Assembly: GCA_963772845.1 (NCBI GenBank)
Contig: CAVYYW010000034.1
Span: 1 to 64,000 of the forward strand
Origin: CAVYYW01 sp963772845
GTDB lineage: Bacteria > Bacillota > Bacilli > Bacillales > Sporolactobacillaceae
Length of the DNA: 64,000 nt
Direction of reading: 5' to 3'
The translations under genes were made by a program, and so were the position numbers. The notes under the pieces were generated by a model that saw only the letters and a program-made list of their open reading frames with translations, had not been told where the DNA came from and did not search any database. Below, in pieces: positions 25,915-34,353 of this stretch. The stretch's first letter is position 1. Each line of letters opens with the position of its first letter.

Positions 25915-26580
25915 TTGTCGATGAACCGTGCAGATACTGATGTCATACAAAAATACCGGCATAACCTTTACTTGTTTTCAAAACCCGTACCTAAGCAAAC
26001 GTTCTATAATTCTTACTTGAAACGATTCGTAGATACAGTTTTTGCCGTTATCGGTTTAATTTTAGCAGCAGTCATTGTTCTTTTAGCCATGGCGGCAATT
26101 AAATTGGAGTCCCGGGGACCTGCTTTGTTTGTTCAGGAGCGCGTTGGTCTGAATGGTAAAAAACTTAAGATTATAAAGCTCCGTTCGATGACACTGGATG
26201 CCGAAAAAAATGGCGCGCAATGGGCCGCTAAAAATGATGCGCGTGTAACACGTGTCGGTTCATTCTTGAGAAAAACGCGCATTGATGAACTCCCGCAGCT
26301 TATTAACGTCATCAAGGGAGACATGAGCCTGATTGGGCCACGCCCTGAAAGGCCAATGTTCGTCAAACAATTTGAAGAAGAGATTCCTGGCTTCTCATTG
26401 AGGCTGCAGGTTAAACCAGGACTGACAGGATGGGCCCAGGTAAACGGTGGGTATGATATTTCTCCATTTGATAAAGCGCGGCTCGATTTATATTACATCA
26501 GTAAAATGGGTTTTTTAATCGATGCAAGCATTGCTTTTAAAACAATAAAAGTCATTTTTACCGGTGAAGGCGCACGCTAA
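25915..26580 (+). CDS. tuaA: Polyprenyl-phosphate sugar-1-phosphate transferase (TuaA-like)
   Basis: A 221-residue initiating transferase. One membrane segment (about 30-60) precedes the cytosolic bacterial sugar transferase domain with KLRSM, RKTRIDELPQLINVIKGDMS, IGPRPERP and KPGLTGWAQVNG signatures. It links the first sugar phosphate to undecaprenyl phosphate. TTG at 25915 is six bases from AGGAGTG; an in-frame GTG at 25906 lies in that site. It is the first gene of a polysaccharide locus, behind a PhoP-box array, as tuaA is in B. subtilis. EpsL-type transferases are the alternative. Confidence 0.85.
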   Translation: MSMNRADTDVIQKYRHNLYLFSKPVPKQTFYNSYLKRFVDTVFAVIGLILAAVIVLLAMAAIKLESRGPALFVQERVGLNGKKLKIIKLRSMTLDAEKNGAQWAAKNDARVTRVGSFLRKTRIDELPQLINVIKGDMSLIGPRPERPMFVKQFEEEIPGFSLRLQVKPGLTGWAQVNGGYDISPFDKARLDLYYISKMGFLIDASIAFKTIKVIFTGEGAR

Positions 26581-26641
26581 CCGAGTTAATCTTGCAGAAA
26601 TAACCTTGCATAACTGCTCGCAAGAGAACAGGAGCTAATCT

Positions 26642-27769
26642 ATGAAACACATACTTATTTATTTTCCTTATGCATTATTGAAGAACCCGAAAAGCGGTTC
26701 TGGTGTACGGCCAAAAAAAATGGTTCAGGCGTTTAAAGACTATGGACGGGAAAACGGTCTTGACGTCATGATCATTTCAGGCAAAAGTGGCGATCGAAAA
26801 AAGCTTATAAAAGATTACAAGAGTAAAAATTTGGTGAAGGATGCTGTTTTTTGCTACATGGAGAACAGTACAATGCCTTATTGGCTGACAGATGAGGACC
26901 ACATGCCTAGAAATCTGTTTGGTGATATGGCATTCTGGCGCTATTTAAAAAAGCACCACCTCCCAATCGGCCTTTTTTACAGAGATGTTTACTGGAAGTT
27001 TGATGAGATGTATGTGCCGCCACGTGATAAGAAAGTGCTAACACCAATTATGCGGTTTATTTACAGAAGAGAACTTTCTGCATTTGCAAAAGTGGTGGAC
27101 ACACTGTATCTCCCCTCATTAGAAATGAATAAATTCGTGGAGTGGAGAGGGCAATATGATGAACTGCCACCTGGTATGGAAAATGTCGAGCAGAGCTTTG
27201 AAGGCGATCCGGTCGCTCCAAAAGCGGTCTTTGTCGGAGGGATAAATGACCAAAAAGGCATGCTGATGATGCTCGAAGCCTTCAGCTTGCTCAATAGCGA
27301 GCACGAGATTCAATTAGAAATTATTTGCCGTGAGGAAGAATACAAAAAATATCCAGAGATGCATGCATATAGCAAATACCCTTGGCTGACAGTCAGTCAT
27401 CGATCTGGTGAGGATTTGAAGGCGGCTTACGCCGAAGCATCAATTGCCTTAATTCCAAGGGAAATCAACACATATCATGATTTTTCGGTTCCCGTTAAGA
27501 TGTTTGAATATCTGGCTCATGGGCTTCCTATTGTAGCGACTGACTGTAAAGCTCAAAGCAGAATCCTGTCAAAAGAGGGGGCGGGCTTTGTTACAGCGGA
27601 TACCCCTGAAAGCTTTGCGGAAGGCGTAAGAAAAGCGATTGAAAAGAATGCGTACGAGAAGTTAACAGCCCATGCAAAAGCCGTCTTTCTAACGCACAGC
27701 TGGAAGTCCAGGGCCGAAAAAGTAGCGGTGGACTTGAAACAATTGAATCCAGGAGGTGCTTCAACATGA
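26642..27769 (+). CDS. Glycosyltransferase, GT4-like (TuaH-like)
   Basis: A 375-residue cytosolic protein with a GT-B plan. The C-terminal half has AVFVGGINDQKGM, IPREINTYHDFSVPVKMFEYLAHGLPIVATDC, the usual nucleotide-sugar binding region of GT4-like enzymes. The N-terminal FPYALLKNPKSGSGVRP start resembles TuaH of the teichuronic operon. It adds a sugar during repeat-unit assembly; donor and linkage are unknown. Its TGA overlaps the next ATG (27766-27769), so the two are coupled. Confidence 0.8.
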   Translation: MKHILIYFPYALLKNPKSGSGVRPKKMVQAFKDYGRENGLDVMIISGKSGDRKKLIKDYKSKNLVKDAVFCYMENSTMPYWLTDEDHMPRNLFGDMAFWRYLKKHHLPIGLFYRDVYWKFDEMYVPPRDKKVLTPIMRFIYRRELSAFAKVVDTLYLPSLEMNKFVEWRGQYDELPPGMENVEQSFEGDPVAPKAVFVGGINDQKGMLMMLEAFSLLNSEHEIQLEIICREEEYKKYPEMHAYSKYPWLTVSHRSGEDLKAAYAEASIALIPREINTYHDFSVPVKMFEYLAHGLPIVATDCKAQSRILSKEGAGFVTADTPESFAEGVRKAIEKNAYEKLTAHAKAVFLTHSWKSRAEKVAVDLKQLNPGGAST

Positions 27770-28875
27770 AAATCGCAGTATTTGCTCCTGCCAATAATGT
27801 CCACACGAAAAAATGGATCAATTTTTATAATCAAAAGGGCTATCAAGTGATCAATATCAGTTTTAGCACACACCGGGATCATGAAGATCGTTCAAAGTGG
27901 GAGAATGTCAGGACGGAATATTTGGACGTTAAATTTGAAAATAAACTTTCTTATTTTTTCACAACCACAGGACTTAAAAGACTGTTAAAAAAGGAACAGC
28001 CTGATATTTTTCATTCCCACTATGTTTCAAGCTATGGCTTGATCGGTGCGCTGGCAAACTATCATCCGTATGTGGTGTCGGTGTGGGGCAGCGATATTTA
28101 TGACTTTCCTAAAGAAGGAAGCTTAAATAAAAAAATGGTGAAATACGCCCTTGAAAAGGCAGATATGATTTGTTCGACCAGTGAGGTTATGAAAGTTGAA
28201 ACGAGTCAATATACAAGTAAACCGATTGAGGTCACTCCGTTTGGCGTTGATATGGAAGTTTTCAAACCACTCTCTGTTACAAAGCAGCAAGATGTTTTTG
28301 TCTTTGGGATTGTAAAAACAATGGCTGAGAAATATGGCATCCGGTATCTCTTGGAGGGGTATGCGCAATTCAAGGAAATGGTGAGACCTGAAGCATACAG
28401 TCATACTCATTTGAAAATTGTCGGCGGCGGTCCATTGCTTGATGAATATCAAGCGTACGCTGAAAAACTCGGCATTTCAGAGCAGACGACCTTTACGGGA
28501 AACATCGCTCATCACAAAATACCTGAAGAAATTAATCGTTTCGATGTTTTTTTTGTTCCGTCCACATTGGACTCGGAAAGCTTCGGAGTGGCGGCTTTGG
28601 AAGCTCAGGCGTGTGAAGTACCGATTGTTGCTGCGAACGTGGGTGGCCTTTCAGAGGTTGTCATCGATGGCGTTACAGGCTATGTGATCCCAACGAAGGA
28701 TAGCCAGGCCATTGCAGAAAAAATGAAGCATTTCTTTGAAAATCCCGACCAAGGGAAAGAAGTTGGACGAAGAGGGCGTGTTCATGTAATGAAAGCCTAC
28801 GACTGGGACAAAAACGCTGAGACCATGCTAAACATTTATGGACGCATTTTAAATAATGGGGAACAGTTGTTATGA
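27766..28875 (+). CDS. Glycosyltransferase family 4
   Basis: A 369-residue retaining glycosyltransferase of GT-B fold. FHSHYVSSYGL and VSVWGSDIYDFP lie in the acceptor domain; the C-terminal DSESFGVAALEAQACEVP holds the EX7E motif for the donor nucleotide sugar. It acts at the inner membrane face on the lipid-linked intermediate. It overlaps its neighbours on both sides by four bases (ATGA), so it sits in a tightly coupled block with the TuaG-like gene. Confidence 0.88.
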   Translation: MKIAVFAPANNVHTKKWINFYNQKGYQVINISFSTHRDHEDRSKWENVRTEYLDVKFENKLSYFFTTTGLKRLLKKEQPDIFHSHYVSSYGLIGALANYHPYVVSVWGSDIYDFPKEGSLNKKMVKYALEKADMICSTSEVMKVETSQYTSKPIEVTPFGVDMEVFKPLSVTKQQDVFVFGIVKTMAEKYGIRYLLEGYAQFKEMVRPEAYSHTHLKIVGGGPLLDEYQAYAEKLGISEQTTFTGNIAHHKIPEEINRFDVFFVPSTLDSESFGVAALEAQACEVPIVAANVGGLSEVVIDGVTGYVIPTKDSQAIAEKMKHFFENPDQGKEVGRRGRVHVMKAYDWDKNAETMLNIYGRILNNGEQLL

Positions 28876-29627
28876 AAAAAGAGCCTCTTGTTTCAATTAT
28901 TACTCCTTCTTTTAACAGTGCTCATTTTATTGAAGAAACGATCCAGTCCGTTCAGGCACAAACTTACCAAAATTGGGAAATGGTTATAGTTGATGACTGC
29001 TCTAGCGATCGCTCCCGCGAGATTATAGAAAATTATGCTTCATGGGATGGACGAATCCGTTTAATTGCTCTTGAAAAAAACAGCGGCGCTGCCATTTCAA
29101 GAAACACCGCAATAAAGGCTGCCAATGGTCACTATCTTGCGTTCCTCGATAGTGATGACTTATGGGTACCTGAAAAACTTGAAAAGCAAATAGCATTTAT
29201 GGAGCACAGGGACATTGCTTTTTCTTATTCGCAATACCAGCACATGGACCTAGAGGGAAGGCTGATGAATACGGTCATAGAGGTGCCGCCGCAAATCGAT
29301 TATAAAGGGCTGTTGAAAAATACAATTATCGGCTGTCTAACGGTTGTCCTTAATGTGGAAAAAACAGGGCCAGTCGAAATGCCCAATATTAAAACCCGAC
29401 AGGATCTTGCGCTGTGGCTTTCTATATTAAAACGAGGAATTACAGCTTATGGAGTGAACGAAACCTTAGCAATGTACCGGATTGTTCCTGGTTCCATTTC
29501 AAATAACAAAATAAAAGTGGCGAAGCAGAACTGGAAAGTGTACAGAGAAATTGAAACACTAGGACTTTTTCAATCAGCTTGGAGTTTTGCAAATTATGCG
29601 TTTAATGCTGTTAAGAAAAGAATCTAG
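28872..29627 (+). CDS. tuaG: Glycosyltransferase family 2 (TuaG-like)
   Basis: A 251-residue inverting GT-A enzyme. VSIITPSFNSAHFIEETI opens the nucleotide-binding fold, VDDCSSD holds the first aspartates and FLDSDDLW is the DXD motif. LLKNTIIGCLTV and IKTRQDLALWLSILKRG match my memory of TuaG of B. subtilis closely. It is the strongest single sign that this locus descends from a teichuronic acid operon. Confidence 0.88.
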   Translation: MKKEPLVSIITPSFNSAHFIEETIQSVQAQTYQNWEMVIVDDCSSDRSREIIENYASWDGRIRLIALEKNSGAAISRNTAIKAANGHYLAFLDSDDLWVPEKLEKQIAFMEHRDIAFSYSQYQHMDLEGRLMNTVIEVPPQIDYKGLLKNTIIGCLTVVLNVEKTGPVEMPNIKTRQDLALWLSILKRGITAYGVNETLAMYRIVPGSISNNKIKVAKQNWKVYREIETLGLFQSAWSFANYAFNAVKKRI

Positions 29628-29651
29628 CAGAGCCGGAATGGAGGGAATCAC

Positions 29652-30983
29652 GTGCGTATTGCAGTTGTAGGGACGGGATATGTTGGGCTGGTAATGGGAG
29701 TTGCTCTCTCAGAGATTGGCCACAATATTGTTTGTTTAGATTTAGATGAAGGAAAAGTAAACGCAATGAAAAAAGGCATTTCACCGATCTATGAACCGGG
29801 TCTTGAAGAATTAATGATAAAGAATCTTCAGGCTGGACGCCTTAATTTTACAACCGATCCATCAGAAGCTTTTGCTGATAAAGAAGTGATTTATATCGCT
29901 GTCGGAACCCCTCAAAAGGATGATGGCCATGCGGATCTGCGATATATCGAGAAGGCTGCTGAGGATATTGCTGAATATGTTACGAGAGATATTATTGTTG
30001 TGACGAAAAGCACGGTCCCAGTAGGAACCAACGAAAGAATCAGAGAACGAATCATCAATAAAGCTCAAGGCAGATTCGACGTTGACATTGTCTCTAATCC
30101 GGAATTTCTAAGAGAAGGAACAGCTGTTAAGGATACTTTCTATGGAGACAGAATAATTATAGGGACAGACAGCGGGAAAGCTGCAGCAGTTCTTGAAGAA
30201 ATTAATCTGCCATTTGGACTACCGATCTATAAAACCGACCTACGCAGCGCTGAGATGATCAAATATGCTTCGAATGCTTTTTTGGCGACGAAGATTAGCT
30301 TTATTAACGAGATTGCGAATCTATGCGAGAAGCTGGATGCGGATGTTGAGGAAGTCGCTGCGGGTATGGGGATGGATAATAGAATCGGCAATAAATTTTT
30401 TCAATCCGGTATTGGCTACGGCGGATCATGTTTTCCTAAAGATACAAATGCTTTGATCCAGATTGCAAGCTTTGTGGAGCATGATTTTAATCTGCTTAAG
30501 TCGGTGATCGAAGTAAATAAATCACAACAGAAATTGCTTGTAAAAAAAGCTTTGAAACGGTTTAACAGTCTGCAAAACAAACGTGTTGCGATTCTTGGGC
30601 TTGCCTTCAAACCGAATACGGATGATATGAGAGAGGCGGCTTCAATTAGTATTTGTGAAGAACTTGTTAAAGAGGGCGCAGACATCATTGCTTATGATCC
30701 GATGGCCATTGAGAAAGCCCGACTATTGCTTCCTAAAGAGGTTCACTTCACAGATTCGGTTGAAAAAGCGCTGGAAAATGCTGATCTTGCTTTCATCGTT
30801 ACAGAGTGGGAAGAGATAAAAAACTTGGGCATTGCAGCGTTTACGCACCTGATGCGCGAACCGGTCATTTTTGATGGCCGCAACTGTTTTTCGCTGCAGG
30901 AGGCAGAACAGTATCCGGTCGACTATTATTCAATCGGCAGAAAGGCAATTAACAAGATTGATAGCAGAAGGCTTGTCCGGTAA
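29652..30983 (+). CDS. tuaD: UDP-glucose 6-dehydrogenase (TuaD-like)
   Basis: A 443-residue cytosolic enzyme that oxidises UDP-glucose to UDP-glucuronate with two NAD+. VGTGYVGLVMG is the Rossmann motif, STVPVGT is a substrate-loop motif and GYGGSCFPKD holds the catalytic cysteine. It supplies glucuronic acid for a teichuronic-type polymer. GTG start with GGAGGGA upstream. It ends the first transcription block: a weak terminator overlaps its stop and a second PhoP-like box follows. Confidence 0.93.
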   Translation: MRIAVVGTGYVGLVMGVALSEIGHNIVCLDLDEGKVNAMKKGISPIYEPGLEELMIKNLQAGRLNFTTDPSEAFADKEVIYIAVGTPQKDDGHADLRYIEKAAEDIAEYVTRDIIVVTKSTVPVGTNERIRERIINKAQGRFDVDIVSNPEFLREGTAVKDTFYGDRIIIGTDSGKAAAVLEEINLPFGLPIYKTDLRSAEMIKYASNAFLATKISFINEIANLCEKLDADVEEVAAGMGMDNRIGNKFFQSGIGYGGSCFPKDTNALIQIASFVEHDFNLLKSVIEVNKSQQKLLVKKALKRFNSLQNKRVAILGLAFKPNTDDMREAASISICEELVKEGADIIAYDPMAIEKARLLLPKEVHFTDSVEKALENADLAFIVTEWEEIKNLGIAAFTHLMREPVIFDGRNCFSLQEAEQYPVDYYSIGRKAINKIDSRRLVR

Positions 30984-31003
30984 TCACTGGACGCCTTTTT
31001 TCA
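30968..31003 (+). terminator. Probable terminator at the end of tuaD
   Basis: AAGGCTTGTCCGG and CTGGACGCCTT pair imperfectly and are followed by T6. The left arm lies within the last codons of the UDP-glucose dehydrogenase gene. Confidence 0.5.
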
Positions 31004-31015
31004 TTGCAAGGAATG

Positions 31016-31069
31016 TTAATGAAATCTTAAAGCAGCCTTAACCTCGCCTTAGTAATAGCCTTATATAAT
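31016..31069 (+). promoter_or_regulatory. Second PhoP-like box with -10
   Basis: TTAATG (31016), TTAAAG (31027), TTAACC (31038) and TTAGTA (31049) follow at exact 11-base steps, and TATAAT lies at 31064-31069. The hexamers fit TT(A/T/C)A(C/T)A less well than the first array, but the spacing and the -10 are right. It stands directly ahead of a small membrane peptide gene and 360 bases ahead of the second half of the polysaccharide locus. Confidence 0.55.
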
Positions 31070-31126
31070 GAAGAAGTAGAACAGAACAGCCAGAAGCTTT
31101 GTGAGACTTTTCCGGAGGTGATGATT

Positions 31127-31237
31127 GTGCTCGTAATCATACTAAACAGCCTTGCTCTATTAGGATGCCTGCAAGCCTTTATTGCAATTGGATATTGGTC
31201 ATTTTTCAGTAAAGAAGCCAAGAATCGTCTCCACTGA
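31127..31237 (+). CDS. Putative 36-residue membrane microprotein
   Basis: A short frame encoding one hydrophobic helix (VIILNSLALLGCLQAF) followed by a polar tail (SKEAKNRLH). The GTG at 31127 lies six bases after CCGGAGGTG (31112-31120); an in-frame ATG at 31121 touches that site. A TATAAT with a PhoP-like box lies 58 bases upstream. There is one cysteine inside the helix. I know no named homologue. Good ribosome binding site, promoter and clean helix-tail plan are the evidence; length leaves room for chance. Confidence 0.5.
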   Translation: MLVIILNSLALLGCLQAFIAIGYWSFFSKEAKNRLH

Positions 31238-31327
31238 TTTGCTTAGTATTCTTCTGAACATCTCTCTCCTTTTTAACTCGCTAAATAATTCCCCTCCCCT
31301 TATATGTAAAAATTTGATGCGTTTTTC

Positions 31328-31370
31328 TTTACAAAACCTTAATTAGTAAACACAAATCCCTCATGATAAA
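31328..31370 (+). promoter_or_regulatory. Possible promoter of the diacetamido-sugar block
   Basis: TTTACA at 31328 and TTAATT at 31339 are 11 bases apart, as in a PhoP half-site pair, and a GATAAA -10 like element follows at 31365-31370. Only two repeats fit, so this is weak. Confidence 0.3.
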
Positions 31371-31432
31371 ATTTTAGAGGTAAACTTTTAATTATAAAGC
31401 ATAAACGGCACATTTGAAAGGGACGATTTTCT

Positions 31433-32542
31433 ATGAAAGTACCTATGCTTGATTTGTCGGAACAGTATTTATCCATGCGAGAGGAAATTCTGAAAAGACT
31501 GGATGAAGTTATGGCGTCTTCCCGGTTTATTCTAGGGGAAAATGTCGTAAAGCTAGAGCAGGATCTTGCAGCATACAGTCATGTCAAACATGGTGTTGGT
31601 GTAGCAAGCGGCAGTGACGCACTGCATATTTCATTGATGGCCTGTGGTGTAAAAGAAGGCGATGAAGTCATCACAACGCCATTTACATTCTTTGCTACCG
31701 CCGGGGCGATTGCTCGGTGCCAGGCAAAGCCAGTTTTTGTTGATATTGATCCCGTTACATTTAATATAGATGCCGATCAGATCGAAAATAAATTGACTGA
31801 AAAAACAAAAGCCATAATTCCTGTACATTTATACGGTCAAATGGCTGATATGGAAAAAATCAATGCAATTGCTCAAAAACATAACCTGTTCGTCGTTGAA
31901 GATGCGGCCCAGTCCATCGGGTCAAAGGTTAATGGCCACGCACCAGGCGAACTGGGGACCACAGCGATTTACAGCTTTTTCCCTACTAAAAATCTCGGAG
32001 CTTACGGAGATGCCGGATTGATTGTGACCAATCAGGACGATTTAGCAGAAAAAATGAAGATTATCCGTGTCCACGGAAGTAAACCAAAGTATTACCATCG
32101 TGTAATGGGCTATAACAGCCGATTGGATGAGATGCAGGCAGCGATCCTGAATATTAAACTTAGTTATCTTGATGAGTGGAATGAAAAACGCCGTCAGCAC
32201 GCCAAACGCTACACCAGCTTATTGAATGAGGGTATGGGAGAAATGGTGAAAACACCTGTTGAATCTGAAGGATATCACCATGTTTTTCATCAATATACGA
32301 TCCGCACCAAAAATCGTGACGAACTGCAAAGGTTTTTAAAGGAAAATGGTATTTCAACGATGATCTATTATCCGATCCCTTTACACTTGCAGGAGGTTTT
32401 CAGCGGTCTTGGTTATAAAGAGGGAGATTTCCCGCATGCGGAACAGGCTGCAAAAGAAGCCATTTCACTGCCTATGTTTCCTGAGTTAACACCTGAACAG
32501 CAGCAATTTATTGTTGATACGATGGAAAAGTTTTATTTATAA
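31433..32542 (+). CDS. DegT/DnrJ/EryC1 aminotransferase (WbpE/WlbC-like)
   Basis: A 369-residue PLP enzyme of the sugar aminotransferase family. VEDAAQS near 155-161 and the PLP lysine Lys186 in SFFPTKNLGA are clear, as is GYNSRLDEMQAA. In this context it should aminate the 3-keto group of UDP-GlcNAc-3-keto-uronate to give UDP-GlcNAc3NA. RBS AAAGGGACG is modest. It opens the block for diacetamido uronic acid synthesis, together with the genes at 33325, 34350, 35692 and 37849. Confidence 0.88.
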   Translation: MKVPMLDLSEQYLSMREEILKRLDEVMASSRFILGENVVKLEQDLAAYSHVKHGVGVASGSDALHISLMACGVKEGDEVITTPFTFFATAGAIARCQAKPVFVDIDPVTFNIDADQIENKLTEKTKAIIPVHLYGQMADMEKINAIAQKHNLFVVEDAAQSIGSKVNGHAPGELGTTAIYSFFPTKNLGAYGDAGLIVTNQDDLAEKMKIIRVHGSKPKYYHRVMGYNSRLDEMQAAILNIKLSYLDEWNEKRRQHAKRYTSLLNEGMGEMVKTPVESEGYHHVFHQYTIRTKNRDELQRFLKENGISTMIYYPIPLHLQEVFSGLGYKEGDFPHAEQAAKEAISLPMFPELTPEQQQFIVDTMEKFYL

Positions 32543-32584
32543 ATCAACGATAGTCATTTCTGAAAGTTTGTGAGGTAAATCATC

Positions 32585-33332
32585 ATGACCAGAGAAAGAA
32601 AAGATACTTTTTACGACTATCTGCTGTTTTTCTGGCAGAGAAAAGCGATATTTATCCTTATCCCAGTGGTGATCACTGCTCTGACAGCCGCCATTTCTTT
32701 CCTGGTGGGAAGTTCAGGCTATCAAGGACAAGAGTACATTTTATACGGCGCAGTTAAAGAAAAGCGATATAACGTCACCTGACATTATAGAGTCTGCGTA
32801 CCAACCTAAAGCAAACAATGTGAAATTGACAGTGAAGGTACTAAATCAAAAGCACATTCAATTTTCTGTTACGGGTAACAGCCAGAGCGATGTGAAGAAC
32901 ACACTGCAGGCAGTTGCGCATGACTTTCAAAAGAACATGCAGGATGACTATACAAACCGTAAAACACAGACGGAAAAGTATTTAAGTATTTATAGAAATA
33001 AACTAAGTTCTAATGAAGCGCTGCTCAAAAAAATTAACCAATCCGTAAAATGGAGTCAGCTGTCTCAAAAAGATGTGGTAAAGATGTCGCATTCCATAGC
33101 AAAAACAGAAGGTTTAATCAATAAATATCAGGAATCGGTCAAGTCGATGGAAAATGACCTTGCATTTTTTGAGAGACCGAGGGTTTTAGGTGTTTCTTAT
33201 AGCAAGGCGTCTTCACATGTTTTTCCTAATTCAATCATTGCATTTGCACTGAGTCTGTTTTTGACCATTCTCAGCTTTATGCTGTGGAAATATGTCAGAG
33301 ATGCAAAGAAAGCGAGACGGATAAATGATTAA
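32585..33332 (+). pseudogene. Frameshifted Wzz/TuaF-like chain-length regulator
   Basis: The first frame (32585-32782) encodes a cytosolic start, a membrane helix (AIFILIPVVITALTAAISFL) and the beginning of an outer domain, then stops. The next frame continues DITSPDIIESAYQPKANN.. through an outer coiled-coil domain to a second helix (IIAFALSLFLTILSFMLW) and the stop at 33332. The shift lies in the AAAGAAAAG stretch near 32758-32766; removing one A joins the frames into about 248 residues. The two-helix plan with a central coiled coil is that of Wzz. It may be a real mutation, a sequencing error or phase variation. Confidence 0.75.
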
Positions 33333-34353
33333 TTTTGCAATTGTAGGTATGGGACATATAGCCAAGAAACACATTCAGGCAATCGAAAACACTAAGGACG
33401 CAGTTGTTGGTGCTTTGTGTGATACGAATGCCGATCAACTAATTGAATTCGAAGGGAAATACCCCATCTACACCGACATGGAAGAAATGCTGAAAAAACA
33501 GGGGAACATTGATGTGGTGAATATATGTGTGCCATCAGGGCTTCACCTTCCGCTCAGCGAGCTTGCGGCTTCTTATGGAAAGCACCTCATTGTTGAAAAA
33601 CCGATGGCTTTAAGCCTTGAGGACTCTCAAGCAATGATAAAAGAAGCAAAAAAGAAATTTGTTAAGTTAGCTGTTGTGCACCCAAATCGGTTTAAGCCTG
33701 CCATTCGACTGTTGAAAAAGGCTATGGATGATGGGTTGCTTGGTAAACTGAGCCACGCTAATGTCACACTGCGCTGGAACAGAAACCAGGCTTATTATGA
33801 TCAGGCACCCTGGCGCGGTACAAAAAAATATGACGGCGGCGTTTTAATGAATCAATCCATTCACAACTTGGATCTGTTGTTGTGGCTAATGGGGCCGGTA
33901 GAATCGGTACAAGCAATGACTGCGACACGTGTGAGAAATATTGAAACGGAAGATGTTGCTGTTGGTATGGTTGAATTCAAAAGTGGGGCTCTTGGTGTCA
34001 TTGAAGCAGCCACAACCATTTATCCAGAGAATTTAGAAGAGTCCATTGCAGTGTTTGGTGAAACCGGAAGTATTAAAATCAGTGGAAAAACAGCGAACTT
34101 TATTGAAACATGGAATATAGAAGGTGTGTCAGATGAGCAAAGAGAAAGGCTCATACAGCAGGTCGAAGAAGACCCTTACGGCAAACCTGGCCATCAGTGG
34201 ATTATTGAAGATATGATTTGCGCAATTAAAGAAAAACGAGATCCGGTTATAAGCGGAGCAGATGGCTTGGCTCCAATTATTTTAATCGATCAAATGCTTC
34301 AATCTGCAAAAACGGGAACCCGAATACTGATGAATCAGGAGGCGAGCCTATGA
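33325..34353 (+). CDS. Gfo/Idh/MocA oxidoreductase (WbpB/WlbA-like)
   Basis: A 342-residue NAD-dependent sugar oxidoreductase. FAIVGMGHIAKKHI is the Rossmann motif, VEKPMALS the EKP motif with catalytic lysine, and GGVLMNQSIHNLDLLLWL the helix of the C-terminal domain. WlbA/WbpB oxidises UDP-N-acetylglucosaminuronate at C3. It overlaps the Wzz-like frame by eight bases and the next gene by four, so it is part of a coupled series. Confidence 0.88.
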   Translation: MINFAIVGMGHIAKKHIQAIENTKDAVVGALCDTNADQLIEFEGKYPIYTDMEEMLKKQGNIDVVNICVPSGLHLPLSELAASYGKHLIVEKPMALSLEDSQAMIKEAKKKFVKLAVVHPNRFKPAIRLLKKAMDDGLLGKLSHANVTLRWNRNQAYYDQAPWRGTKKYDGGVLMNQSIHNLDLLLWLMGPVESVQAMTATRVRNIETEDVAVGMVEFKSGALGVIEAATTIYPENLEESIAVFGETGSIKISGKTANFIETWNIEGVSDEQRERLIQQVEEDPYGKPGHQWIIEDMICAIKEKRDPVISGADGLAPIILIDQMLQSAKTGTRILMNQEASL

